Shown in pieces: positions 32,145 to 42,468 of a DNA stretch of 64,000 nucleotides. Both the position numbers and the translations under genes were made by a program. Source of the stretch: Ophiobolus disseminans (taxonomy: Eukaryota > Ascomycota > Dothideomycetes > Pleosporales > Phaeosphaeriaceae); the NCBI GenBank assembly GCA_010093685.1, contig MU006229.1, positions 899,271-963,270 of the forward strand. The letters are read 5' to 3'. Each line of letters opens with the position of its first letter. The stretch's first letter is position 1. A model generated the notes under the pieces. The model ran no database searches and was not told the origin of the DNA. It was given only the letters and a program-made list of their open reading frames with translations.

Positions 32145-33857
32145 ATGTCCGAAAAGGCTAGCCAATCAATCGGTGCGGACAAGTCCGTTCCCGACAAAAC
32201 ATTCTTCTCCCGCGACGACGTTCTGCAAGCTTCAAATGAAACTTTTTACAGCAGGATTGCAAGTCTAGCCAATCAATTCGCCATCTTAGGGTACACCGAC
32301 ACCGCGGCGAATCTCGTCGGGAAACTGAACACATACAACTGGTACCATGGCCAACAGGCGGTGGTCCGGCCTCTCCGGATACTCTGGGAGCAGACAAACC
32401 ACTGGCCCGATGGCGAACTGGACCGTGTGAGGGAGGAAATCCAAAACCAAAGACAGAGGGCTGCGAAAGAGAAAGTTACGGACGAGCAGGGCGAGGAGAC
32501 GGGGAAGAAGATTAAACTGCAGGTAAATGAGAGCCCGATTACGAGACAAGATGTGAAGAAGGATGTCGATGACTTGTGCCAGGGCTTGGCGATCTGTTGG
32601 TGGTATCCTGAGCGTCCGATGGCTTGGTCGAATAAGGGCGTGGAGGTGCCGCCAGGTCCTCATCATCCGGGCGTTGACTTGTCGGTTGAGGAGTTGAGGA
32701 AGAAGATCAGGGACTTTGTCAATGCATTCCACGGCTGGGAAGAGCCGGAAAAGCACTCAGATGCCGTCAAAGGCCACGAGCCCGCGGGTCCTTCATCGTT
32801 GATCAGCGCCCTGGAACTGCGCGCCAAATTGCGCGAAAAGACTGGCGACGACGACTCGGACGTCCCCAGCGAAATCGATATCCTATCGATCATCGCAAAG
32901 AGACTGGAAAAGACACGCCAACTAGACACCCTCCTCCAATCCCGCCGAGCCTGGCCATTTCTACGAGACGGCGCCATCCTCAAAATTCTCAACATCAACA
33001 AACCCGCCCTCGACCACTTCGCCGCACACCTCGAAGCCGCCATCTCAGAGCGCTTGGAAACAGGCAAACAACCCTTCCCCGCCCTCTCCATCAAGGAGCT
33101 CGTAAACACCATCAACAAAAACACACTCACTAACCCCGAATCAATCGAATTCATCAAAGAACGCAACGCCGACATCGACGGCGAATTCAACATACCCAGC
33201 ACAATCCTGCACTCCCCAGCCTCCGAATCGCTCATCGCCGACACGGAGAAACGCCTCGACGTCACGCTACCAGATGACTATAAGAAATACCTCCGCATCA
33301 CAAACGGCCACGACGACGCGTGGGGCGGCATCATCGCAGAACCCCCGCTCTGGAAATGCAACGACATCCGCTGGTTCGCCGACCACGAGTCGTATTTCTC
33401 AGACCTGGTGCTCGACGTCCCAGCAAATATGTCCGGCGTCATGCACTCGCTGTCGGGCGACGGGTCGGATTGGCCGAAACTAGGTCGCGGGCTGATTGTT
33501 GGGCAGGAGGATGTTGATCATGTATTTCTTGTTAAGCCTGCTTCCATCAACGCCGTGAAGGAGAAGGTTAAGGGGATGTTAGAGGGGGAGGCGACGCAGG
33601 AGGTTAAAGATAGCGTGCGGCGCAGTGTTGAGGATTTTGCGGGGAGTGTGGAAAGTTTTGAGAAATTGGAGTGGTGCACGGTGGCGTGGAGCGATACGGA
33701 GATGGAGTGTTTTAGCAGCTTTGAGGCGTATTTGAGGGATGTGGCGCTGAAGGGGAAGGAGAAGGAGCGGGATGGGTGGAATTTGGGGTATGGGGAGTTT
33801 TTTGGAGGGTTGTTTGTGGAGGGGGGAGGGGGAAAGGGTGATTGTGTTGCGGCGTGA
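32145..33857 (+). CDS. SUKH / SMI1-KNR4 domain protein
   Basis: 570 residues, no intron; first in-frame ATG at 32145 (MSEKASQ). The SMI1/KNR4 (SUKH) domain lies at about 340-490: ESLIADTEKRLDVTLPDDYKKYL, then TNGHDDAWGG, WFADHESYF, W-KLGRGLIVGQEDVDHVFLV. The N-terminal half, with many Trp and charged residues, matches other fungal SMI1/KNR4-domain proteins. Yeast Knr4/Smi1 coordinates cell-wall integrity signalling; bacterial SUKH members are immunity proteins for secreted toxins. Which applies here is unknown. The C-terminus ends in a Gly-rich run. It marks the left border of the unusual 34-47 kb block and lacks that block's 3' motif. Confidence 0.85.
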   Translation: MSEKASQSIGADKSVPDKTFFSRDDVLQASNETFYSRIASLANQFAILGYTDTAANLVGKLNTYNWYHGQQAVVRPLRILWEQTNHWPDGELDRVREEIQNQRQRAAKEKVTDEQGEETGKKIKLQVNESPITRQDVKKDVDDLCQGLAICWWYPERPMAWSNKGVEVPPGPHHPGVDLSVEELRKKIRDFVNAFHGWEEPEKHSDAVKGHEPAGPSSLISALELRAKLREKTGDDDSDVPSEIDILSIIAKRLEKTRQLDTLLQSRRAWPFLRDGAILKILNINKPALDHFAAHLEAAISERLETGKQPFPALSIKELVNTINKNTLTNPESIEFIKERNADIDGEFNIPSTILHSPASESLIADTEKRLDVTLPDDYKKYLRITNGHDDAWGGIIAEPPLWKCNDIRWFADHESYFSDLVLDVPANMSGVMHSLSGDGSDWPKLGRGLIVGQEDVDHVFLVKPASINAVKEKVKGMLEGEATQEVKDSVRRSVEDFAGSVESFEKLEWCTVAWSDTEMECFSSFEAYLRDVALKGKEKERDGWNLGYGEFFGGLFVEGGGGKGDCVAA

Positions 33858-34543
33858 GAACAGCGCATATGCAGGAAGAATTGAAGGATTGAACTGAGGT
33901 TGTATTGTGTGAAGCTACGAACTGTATATATGGGTGGGACTGCAAACAGCGCTAGTGCAATGTGGGTAGTCGCATCTCAGCAACGGTGAGGTGCAATTGC
34001 AGGTGAGGCAGGATACACCCCAAACCGTGACAGATTGAGCATCTTGTGTAAGACTCCACTCCTTTTGTATTCGGTGTTGCGTTAGGTCAACAGACGTTCC
34101 CGTGCTCATGTCCAAGGCACCCATCTCCTGGTATGCTAATGTCCTAGGTTACTGATGTCCTGGCATGCCAATAGCCCAGAAGCTTACTTCGTGGTGTGTC
34201 GAAACCCGGACCCTTGAGACGGCTTCAGGCTCAGTCCTTTTCCAATATCCAGCAAACTAACATTCCACGATACCAATGTCTCGGCGTGTCAATATCCCAG
34301 CATACCATTGTCCTAGAAGCTCACTTGGTGCTAAGGAGTTTTTAGGCAGTCGTTTATGGAATAGCAGGGTGTATGTGAGCATTTGGAGCAGTTTGTGTAA
34401 GAACTCATTCATTTTGTTTTGTCCTTATGTCGGCACATGTCCATCTCCAAGGTGCCCATCTCCCAAAAGCTTCGTCAGCGTTCCCATGCCCATCTCCCAA
34501 AAGGTCGGTTCGTGATGGGTCGAGGCGCCTACACGAGACGACT
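33858..34543. repeat. Degenerate segmental duplication with CCCATCTCC motifs
   Basis: Two related stretches, roughly 34043-34240 and 34392-34556, share TTGTGTAAGA, a CATGTCCA--GGCACCCATCTCC block, and a GTCGA-----GAGACG-CTTCA block. The second copy runs into the end of the coding region of the small gene at 34544. Between them are weaker echoes (GCATACCATTGTCCTAGAAGCTCAC against GCATGCCAATAGCCCAGAAGCTTAC). CCCATCTCC-type words occur near 34114, 34441-34470 and 34490. No gene is supported here. Confidence 0.6.
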
Positions 34544-34899
34544 TCAAACTCCGTTCTTCTCCGCCGCCTCAGTAACCTCCATGGACTCGGCAATCTCCTT
34601 CCAGCCCGGCATCTCCTTGGTCTCGTCGTCCAATCCAGCCAGGCGGGCTTTCATGTCGTTCTTGGCCTTCTGCGCGGTGGCCCTCAAGTCATTGAGATCG
34701 TGGTCCAGCTTCGCCTCCTTGACTTTAACAGCCTCGCAGAACTCTTGCTGTGTACTTTTAGCGGTTGACGGACATAAAAGCTTGGGTGAAATGATTGGCT
34801 TACCTTCTTCTGCGCATCCCCGACGTTCATGTTCTCGCCGAGAGTTCCAACCTGGGCTTCGAGCGCGACGAGGTCGGTGAGGTTGATATTTCCTGCCAT
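34544..34899 (-). CDS. Small coiled-coil protein A (paralogue of gene at 40719)
   Basis: Model complement(join(34544..34747,34804..34899)), 99 residues; intron of 56 nt, phase 0. The N-terminus MAGNINLTDLVALEAQ aligns with DLKDLTALETQ of the gene at 40719. The C-terminal half is a Lys/Glu/Ala-rich coiled coil ending LAGLDDETKEMPGWKEIAESM, which aligns with LAGLAEEKKQKSGWKEIGESL there. The intron is at the matching place in both. It has no signal, membrane or catalytic motif. Not recognised; a structural or adaptor role would be a guess. The block's 3' motif lies 45-100 bp past its stop. Confidence 0.75.
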
Positions 34900-35464
34900 A
34901 GCTGTTCGTGTTCGTGGTTGAGTTGATGTTGAGTCGGTGCAATAGTGGATAAGTGGGCGCGGCTGGGATCTTTTAAGTGCAGGTGAGTCAAACGCACGTG
35001 CGTTTATTTACGCTACGGGATTTTCGGTCTGTCCACCTCCAGCCTGCCCATCCAGAAAAAACTTAGTACTGATGCCATGCCATTCGTTAAGCTATTAATA
35101 TTGTTGTACTTCGAAGACATCCCGTCATTCGGCTTCCCCGTGTAAAGAAAACTCCATGTTTGTTACCATGTGCTCCAGCCATTACCATCGTCGTAAACAT
35201 CTCATCACTTAGCGTGTGCCCATCTCCAACATGCCCATCTAAAATTAACGCCGTTTTCATCCCATCCCATGCGTGCAGCCGTTACCATTATCGTAAGCAT
35301 CGCATTCTTTAGCCCCTCCGTCGTTCGCCTCCACGCCTCATCCGGGCACTCCTCCGTCAGCATGCTGGCGCTGCCATCATCCTTAACGCCCTGCCATGTC
35401 CAGCCTGCCCATCTGAAAAAACGCCGGTTTTCGATACCAATTGACTCAGTCCACCGCACCGATC
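34900..35464. repeat. Degenerate direct repeats with GCCCATCT motifs
   Basis: Copies of a unit containing GCCCATCT, then AAAAACG or AATTAACGCCG, then GCAGCCGTTACCATTATCGTAAGCATC (second copy GCTCCAGCCATTACCATCGTCGTAAACATC). Positions are near 35040, 35170-35260, 35215-35320 and 35400. This is gene-free sequence between a small gene's start and the GIY-YIG gene's 3' end. Confidence 0.55.
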
Positions 35465-37099
35465 TCACGTGTAGTGACTTTTAGCCCTACCCTTGGTCTT
35501 GTTTTTCACGAAGTACCGGCGAGAAACCGTCTCATCGTCCTCATCGCGATTCTCCAGCCAGTCCACAACTGTATTAATTCGCTTTGCGCCGTCGTCGCCA
35601 TTTGTGCCGAGCCAACGACGGATCTGAATTCCAGCGCTGGTTTCTGCTGTCATCTCAAGTGCTAAACGCCGGGCTGGGTCCGATGGTCGTGCATCTTTTG
35701 CGGCTCGTTGGGGGTGGGTCATCCCCTCGCCCTTCAAGTCGAGGCATATGCGTACGGATTCTGGTTTGATCGTGATATGGCTGGTATGTGGAATGGTGAA
35801 AACATTCCGGTGAATCTCCAGGGAGGCGTTGCGTCCTGCCCGCAGCTTCAACTTCGTAGGAAATGGCGTATTGTTGATTAACGCTTTATAGATATTGTCA
35901 TTGCGCAACGCGTTGGAGCGGACTTGGTACGCCACAGCTTTCGTTAATCGCTGCTGGTAGTACTGCATTTTGACAGGATCATCACTATCCTTCAAGTCCA
36001 TCCAGTTCCCGCAAGCTGGATCATTTTGGAAAATAGCGCCTTGCGAGAGAGGAAGGCGAATGTTTGCTCCACCCTCAAGCGCCTTCGGTCCATGTGCCTT
36101 GATGGCATCGACAGAGAGGTAGTCTCTAAGCTGAGAGGGCATCAGAGCTAGAAACACTAAGCTCATAGTCATCTCTATAATATTGATTACAGCCTGGCTT
36201 GACTCAACCTTCCACTCTGCAAGAAGGATCCACTCATCTTTCACAGATGCTTCGAGAAATTGGTAGTGTAGTGAGGGGTGCGACTTTCGGTCTGCCGGGT
36301 TCTTATGCTCGTCATCAATCCTTCGCTGCAGGTTGTTTGTTTGGCCGACGTATCGTACAATAGTTCCATCTAAGAGCCATATAAGGTGCAGGTATATACC
36401 AGAGATAGGGGGAGGGGGACCAATATGTTTTTGTTGCTTTGCAAGCCTATGATATAGATTAGTAAACTAGGCGGAAAGTGTGTTTGAAAGCAAATAAAGG
36501 ATAATGTGTTATTTAGGGGAAGTTTTAAGGTTGGAGGAGGGTGCTTTCAAAAGCTTCGTTGGGGAAATCTCTTCCAGACATAGTAACACTAGGATGGCGT
36601 AATTTCAGGATGTTGGAAACCAATATGGGACAAAGGTAAGGCCTTAGGATTAAGGGATTCAAAAAGTCTTTCGATAGTGCACCAATTTTGTGTTTTTGGC
36701 TCACTCATCGTAGTCCCATAGCGTCCCAGCTTCTGCCATCTTCTCTGCCCAGGCTGGAATAAGCTCCAAAGCGGCTTGGAGATGTTCCTCGGGATTTTCG
36801 GCAAGGTCTCGATACTTCTCATTCCTCGTCGCATCTCTATTGCTAGTTGAGCCAGGAATCGCGAACCAAAGACCTGGCATCTTCTTCTGTACCAGGTGCT
36901 TCATTATCGAAGTGGGGTAGTGTGCGATGGATGGGGTGACCTGGAAAGCACTATCTCCGACGGCGACCTCTGCTGATCGGATGCGCTTGGTCGGTACATG
37001 ATCGTCAGGCTCTTCATGCTGGCTTTCTTCAAACAGCCTCTTTGCTGTTGTGAATCCAGACTTGTGGAAGAAGTTCCCGATTGACAACTGCTTTGCCAT
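35465..37099 (-). CDS. GIY-YIG nuclease-like protein with N-terminal PIP box
   Basis: Best model complement(join(35465..36446,36705..37099)), 458 residues; the 258-nt intron (GTGAGC...CATAG) has matching phase 2. Exon 1 starts MAKQLSIGNFFHK: QLSIGNFF (4-11) is a canonical PCNA-interacting box (Q-x-x-I-x-x-F-F). Exon 2 contains a GIY-YIG fold start: SGIYLHL (G148-I-Y150), then RYVGQTNNLQRRIDDEH (Y164-V-G, with Arg 173/174), HPSLHY and a Trp block. The remaining 270 residues are unrecognised and end KNKTKGRAKSHYT. Known GIY-YIG domains cut DNA; activity here is inferred. Oddity: a third frame inside the intron (36620-36700) also looks protein-like, so an extra exon or a frameshift is possible. 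It lies in the repeat block beside a SNF2 gene. Confidence 0.7.
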
Positions 37100-38047
37100 C
37101 GCTCAAGGGAGTTTCTTGTTTGTACTTGATGAGCTGGTTAATCGTAGGTTTAGTAGCGAGACATGAATAAAGAAGATTGGATTACGGTGAATGTGGTGGT
37201 TTCTACCACAAAGTTGCGATGTTCGGCGCGTTAAGGTGTTTAGCGCGTCAAGAAAACGACGCTAAACACGTGCCTTCCGTCGCGCTAAGTCGCAGCTTCC
37301 GATAAATTCCGGCGCGTTAATACGGCGGGAGATCTTGAGCTCCTGATATTTTCGGGGAACAGATAATCGAGATAAGAATTTTCTAGAGATGGGCATCCTG
37401 GAGATGAGCTTTCTAAAAATAGGTGTTCTGAAGACAAGTTCCCTATGACTTTTTGGGGACAAATAATCGAGAGAGGACTTTTCTAGAGATGGGCTTCCTG
37501 GAGATAGGCATTCTGGAGATGGGTATTTCAAGAATGGGCGTTCTGAAGGCAAGTTCACCTGTATTCTACATTTCTTTGTCCAAGTTTCTGCAAAGGAGCT
37601 CCTATTTAGTGATGCATGAATGTTGACTAACCTGCTACAATTACCTAGGTATATATTTGTATATTCTAGTACATAGAGACCTGTTTACCCTTATCCCCTT
37701 ATTACAATTTCTTAAAGTCTTTGTGATGTTGTGAGTATATACAGACTCCTAGTTCAGCAACTAGTAGTGCATGACTAAATGCAAGTACCTTCGTCGATGT
37801 GAGCCTATCTCCAGAAGTCTCATCTCTAAAACTATATGTTTTATCACTATTCAACCCGTGAACAGTACCACATACAAGCACCTTCGTAGATGTGAGCCCA
37901 TCACCAGGTGTCTCATCTCCAAAAGTCTCTATTTTGATACTACTTGAACCGTGCACTGAGAAGCACCGAGAGCGAGTGTGTTGGTATTGACAAGCTACTC
38001 AAGAAGCCTATGTGCTCACACCTCATCACCTACTTCTGTGCTGCATC
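37100..38047. repeat. Two tandem duplications with GGAGATGGG motifs
   Basis: Units 37349-37449 and 37450-37558 (about 100 bp) share TTTT-GGGGA-A-ATAATCGAGA, TTTTCTAGAGATGGGC, CCTGGAGAT and GTTCTGAAG-CAAGTT. Units 37793-37875 and 37876-37957 (83 bp) share ACCTTCGT-GATGTGAGCC and TCTCATCTC-AAA. The second pair lies 90-255 bp downstream of the SNF2 stop. No gene is supported. The rest is AT-rich. Confidence 0.7.
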
Positions 38048-40286
38048 CTAACTCTTCAGACCCATACGCGCCTCAAGTCCAATAGCGACAAACTTCGAAT
38101 CGAATATTGAGTAGTCCCAGGACTCCATCTCGCGCTTGCTGCTATCAGACACTCCGTGATGTGCGAGCAATCCTGTGGCTTTGGCGACCTTTTTCTCGCG
38201 AAGCTTTTTGATCCTTCGTTCAATTGTGTGGTGGGAGTAGAAGTAATATACAGTTACTTCTTCTTCTTGTCCGGGTCGGTTTGGGCGTGCCTCCGCTTGC
38301 AGGTCTGCGAATGGATTCCATCCCATGGTCAAGATGAATACCCATCGAGCCGCAGTCAGATTTAAGCTCACGCCTCCTGTAGTAATAGTGATCAGCATGA
38401 CCTTGACCGGATTTCTCCGATCCTGGAATGCTTTCTCTGCCTTGTCCCGCTCAGCTGTGGTCTGCCAGCCATCATACCGTAGGTAGGGAATGCCTCGGTG
38501 GTCCAAAGCGTTGGCAACGAGGTCGAGAGTTTGCAGGAACTGGTCAAATACCAGGACTTTGCCAACATCCTGGTCGACCAGTGGCTCGAGGCGTGTTAGA
38601 AGTTCCTCAAGTCGCGACGACGTCGGATTTTTGTCGCTGTCGATGAACCTCTTCCGAATTACCTGCAAAGAAGGAGGAGGCCCATCTTCCATGTCACCAT
38701 CGTCGAGTTCGTCGGAGTTACCCTGGTCACCATATACCTGGATGCCACATGCCTTGTGGAAGCACTTCATCCTGCCGGCCAACAGTCGAGGAAAGATCCG
38801 ATTTCTCCCGACCGTGAACCCCGCCTTCTTCTTGTCTTTATCCCAGTAGGCTTCAATGTTTAGAATGTCTATCGCCTGCATCTCCTCATCCGTTAGATCG
38901 TGGTTGATCCACTCAACTTTGGCGGGCTTGAATTGAACGACCGGCTCTCCATCGAAAGTGTCCGTGATGCCGAGAGAAAAGACATAAGCACGCATTGTGG
39001 TGTGGAGAATGTCGTTGCGCCTTGCGCTGAGTTTTTTCGCTCGGATCTTTCCTCTTCCTTTCGCCGTGAAAAACTACTCATGTTAGTGAGCATATTGAAT
39101 TAGATGTGACTAGACTCACTCGATCAAATAGGTCCTTATCATCCCATGGCTTGATCTTGAGAAACTTTGTAAGAGTTTGCAACTCGCTGAAATCATTCTC
39201 AATAGGAGTACCCGTGACTGCAAACCTCTTTCTCGCCTCGACTGAGCATAATGCCCTCGATGTCTTGGAGGTTCCGCGACTGATTCTTGCAGCCTCGTCA
39301 ATGAAAAGGATGGCGAATAAGAGTACCATCAGTGGATAACTTTTACGAGGAGGGAGAACGGTAGAATGGAAGCCGCCAACAAGATCTTGTCTCGCAACAT
39401 GGACGGTCGTGAAAGCAGACCACTCGCTCCTCACTGTCTCGAAGTTGGTGAGCACTACGTTGTACTTGGCCACGGCTTCCGGGTCCATGGGGCCGTGGTC
39501 TTGAGGACGGTAAGCCAGAACAACTTCTGTTCCAAGGAATTTCTGTAGTTCTGCTTTCCACATGGAGATTAAACCCAGCGGAACAACTATGAGGATCAGG
39601 ATGTGGGGGTCTTCCTCAACAATGTATTTGATCACGGTGATAATAATAAACGTCTTTCCAGTGCCCATGTGGTATGCAATAATGGCGCCATTGAGAGACT
39701 CCAACGTGCCTGTTTTTGCAGATTTGATACCCCGGCAAATTGCCAACATCCGACCGGCTTCGTTCCTTTGATGCGGAAAAAGTTTTATGCCAGCAGCTTC
39801 GAATATTGCTGGGTTCTCGGTGAGAGCCCACTGGTGGTACGTATCGTGTCCTGGGGTTTTTCGGCCTTGATCCCATAAAACGTACGCTTCGCCCATAGTT
39901 GCGCGCTCCCAATCTGCCAAGCCCTCGAGCTCTTCTTCTAGTTCTGACGGCTCCGCAGACCAGACTTCTTCTTCGGTACCATCTTCGGGTTCTTCCTCAT
40001 CCTCATCGTCACTCTCTCCAGTCCAGTCCTCGTCTGCAACTTCTGCATCATCGTCGCTTTCGCTCTCACTGTCTTCGCGATCAAATATTGTCAGTCCTTT
40101 AGAGAGAACTAAATGTCCCAACTTCTCCTTCGTCTTCTCTGCCGCTAGAATGTATCCGGTTGACTGAAAGGCGCGCTTTTGGAACTTCAATGTATCTGCG
40201 AGGCCGAAAACGTCCAAAGGCCTCGGGTCCCCGATGGGTGCCATGTCCGTCGGATCCATCGCAGCGCTGTAGGCCCAATCAACCAT
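38048..40286 (-). CDS. SNF2-family helicase/translocase
   Basis: ATP-dependent DNA translocase of superfamily 2. Model complement(join(38048..39073,39120..40286)), 730 residues; the 46-nt intron GTGAGT...GAGTAG with a CTAAC branch site joins LFDR to FFTAKGRGK in phase 0. An acidic run lies at about 70-125. Walker A is YHMGTGKT (about 205), the DEAH-type motif FIDEAARIS (about 327), motif III AVTGTPIEND (about 358), motif V TTGGVSLNLTAA and motif VI QAEARPNRPGQ (about 648), all intact. No RING or chromodomain is seen. It resembles the Rad5/Rad16-like and orphan SNF2 proteins often found in variable fungal regions. Subfamily and role are uncertain. Confidence 0.9.
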
Positions 40287-40718
40287 TGTGCTATTCTCGT
40301 GATCGCACAGCGCGCGACGTGCCGATCAAGCTGTGAATACGGATTAAATTGACAAGTGTAGATGACAAGAGACTTTTGTAGAGATGGGACACCTGGAGAT
40401 GAGACACGAGAGAGGTATCGGAAGATGTGATTCGTCGAGTTCGTATGCGAGAATAGGCAATATCCGTGCGGCGCGCTACAGATGCAGAGATCACCTCGAA
40501 GAGTGATTACAGGAGCAAACGGAAGCGCAGTATGTCGATGAGTCATAGTTCCTGCGTCACCGTGTTTGCAGCGGCAATCCGTTTGTTGGTGGCGAAAAAT
40601 TTCTCGCAAGAGCAGCAAACGCACACGTCTTGGCAAAGGTTCCCGATGTCAGTACGGTAAAGGACCACCCACGCCCCCAATCTAAACACTACACCTAACA
40701 GCAACCACAACATCAGAA
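40287..40718. promoter_or_regulatory. Divergent promoter with one motif copy
   Basis: 432 bp between the SNF2 start (minus) and small gene B start (plus). A plus-orientation copy of the block's motif (GAGATGGGACACCTGGAGATGAGAC) lies near 40381-40406, one of the few copies not downstream of a gene. Confidence 0.55.
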
Positions 40719-41193
40719 ATGGCGCCAACGTTCGACCTGAAAGATCTAACAGCACTCGAGACTCAGACGGCAACGCTCGACAATGAAGAGCTCAAGGCGC
40801 TGATCCGGCAGCTCAAGGCCGAAAACCGGAAGGCGGACCTCAAAAAGTACAAGGTCGAGCAAGGGAATACGCACCTTCAGCAGGTGCATCCCGCGATCGT
40901 GAAGGGGGGGGAATTCTGGCGGAAGTGGAGGTTCCTTCAGCAGATGGAAGCATTTGCGGCAGAGCAGCAGGTAACCTACAACCTGTTGAAGTTATTTGTA
41001 CCCAGCCGCTAAATCTAAGAAGGCAACTTTTGACGAGGCCATAAAGGCAAGGTCAGCGAAGCTGAAAGAAGGGCTGGACGCATTGAAGGCCGCGGGCAAG
41101 GCAGCAGAGGACGAAATGAGGGCACAGCTAGCGGGATTGGCTGAAGAGAAGAAGCAGAAGTCAGGATGGAAGGAGATTGGTGAGTCGCTCTAG
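40719..41193 (+). CDS. Small coiled-coil protein B (paralogue of gene at 34544)
   Basis: Model join(40719..40970,41020..41193), 141 residues; the 49-nt intron GTAACC...TCTAAG has phase 0. The N-terminus MAPTFDLKDLTALETQ and the C-terminal coiled coil (KLKEGLDALKAAGKAAEDE, LAGLAEEKKQKSGWKEIGESL) align with gene A. Residues 25-80 are an extra Lys/Gln-rich helical part absent from A. Mostly predicted helix, highly charged. Not recognised. A motif copy lies about 55 bp past its stop. Confidence 0.75.
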
Positions 41194-42468
41194 AAGCAGC
41201 CACCTGGGTAGCGAGGACACGTGTACTATCTATGGAGCTTTTGAGAGATAAGACTTCTGGAGATGAGACTCCCGAGTTGGTCGAAAGAGGCCTTTTGGAG
41301 GTAAAATGAGTTCATAAGTTTTGTCAAAGGCGTGTAAGATGCTAGTGTGCACATCATTCGGAAGATTTGCAAGAACGCTAACTACGCATTTTAACATCGC
41401 GATATTCCTTGACTTAAACAGCAAAGCGAAGCGTATGTTAGTCTTGTTTTTGTATACCTACAAAACCAATTCTTAAGACGTACCTAGCAGATTTAATTCA
41501 GAGCTTTAAGGAGATAGAACCTATGGAGATGGTATAAGAGTGTGAGCTTAATACGAGTATAATTTCCAATACTTTATTCTGAAGGTGTACGCACTATTTT
41601 AAGCGCTTCCCAATTGTGTATGCTAGAGGGATTCAGCGCACTATTATAATTAAGGTTATTGTTGGAAGGCTCACTAGTGAAAGGAAATAATGATAACTAT
41701 GAATGCATTCTGTTCGATGATGGTTTGATCCTTGCTACGTGAGGGTGCTACGGAGGTGTATATGATCTGAGACGAGTAGAGCCGAAGTAGGATCGCGTCG
41801 GCTTGTTGGGCAGCGTTGGGCAGCCCACGTACCTACTGATACCTGTGATCCGACAGTTATAGTGTTTCTTGCTATGAGAATAGTTAGAACCAACATTAAT
41901 ATAGCTCTATGCTACTCTATATGCATTCTAGGATAGTTGTAGCTAAGGTTACTATTCTTGTTCGAACGAGGAATGTGTACTACTAGTCTCCTTAATTGTC
42001 CTTAACGGACATCTCAGGAGTCAGGACTGCTAGACCGCGAAAGACATTCCGCGCCCTCTGCCGCTTAAAAGACAGCCCTAGTATTGCTACTAGAGGCCTA
42101 GCCTGTGCTGTATGCCCTCAGAAGATTTAAGCCAAACAAAAGAGAGCGGTATAATATACTGTAGATATTTAGGCCCTTGTATAAGTCGCACGAGCGCTCT
42201 ATACTAGCTAAGTTTCTAAGCTTAAAACACGTCTTTGTGTAGTGCTTAGGACTAGGAACGCGGACAACGCAGCGTGTTCGTGATGTAGAGTAACGTCGTG
42301 CAGGCAAAAAGGCAGCGACGACAGCATTTCAATGCATACAGGAAACATTGTTGTGCATGGTGAGCATTGTTACTGCACTGCATCTACAGTCCGCACTTGC
42401 CTGACACGTTAGAACAAAAAGACTGCCAAAAACATGTGCTAGAAAAAGGACAAAAAAGAGAATACGAA

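Noticed and set aside
32145..33857. SUKH protein as bacterial-style toxin immunity gene in a polymorphic toxin locus
   Set aside because: No toxin-like partner is adjacent; fungal SMI1/KNR4-domain proteins are commonly single chromosomal genes.
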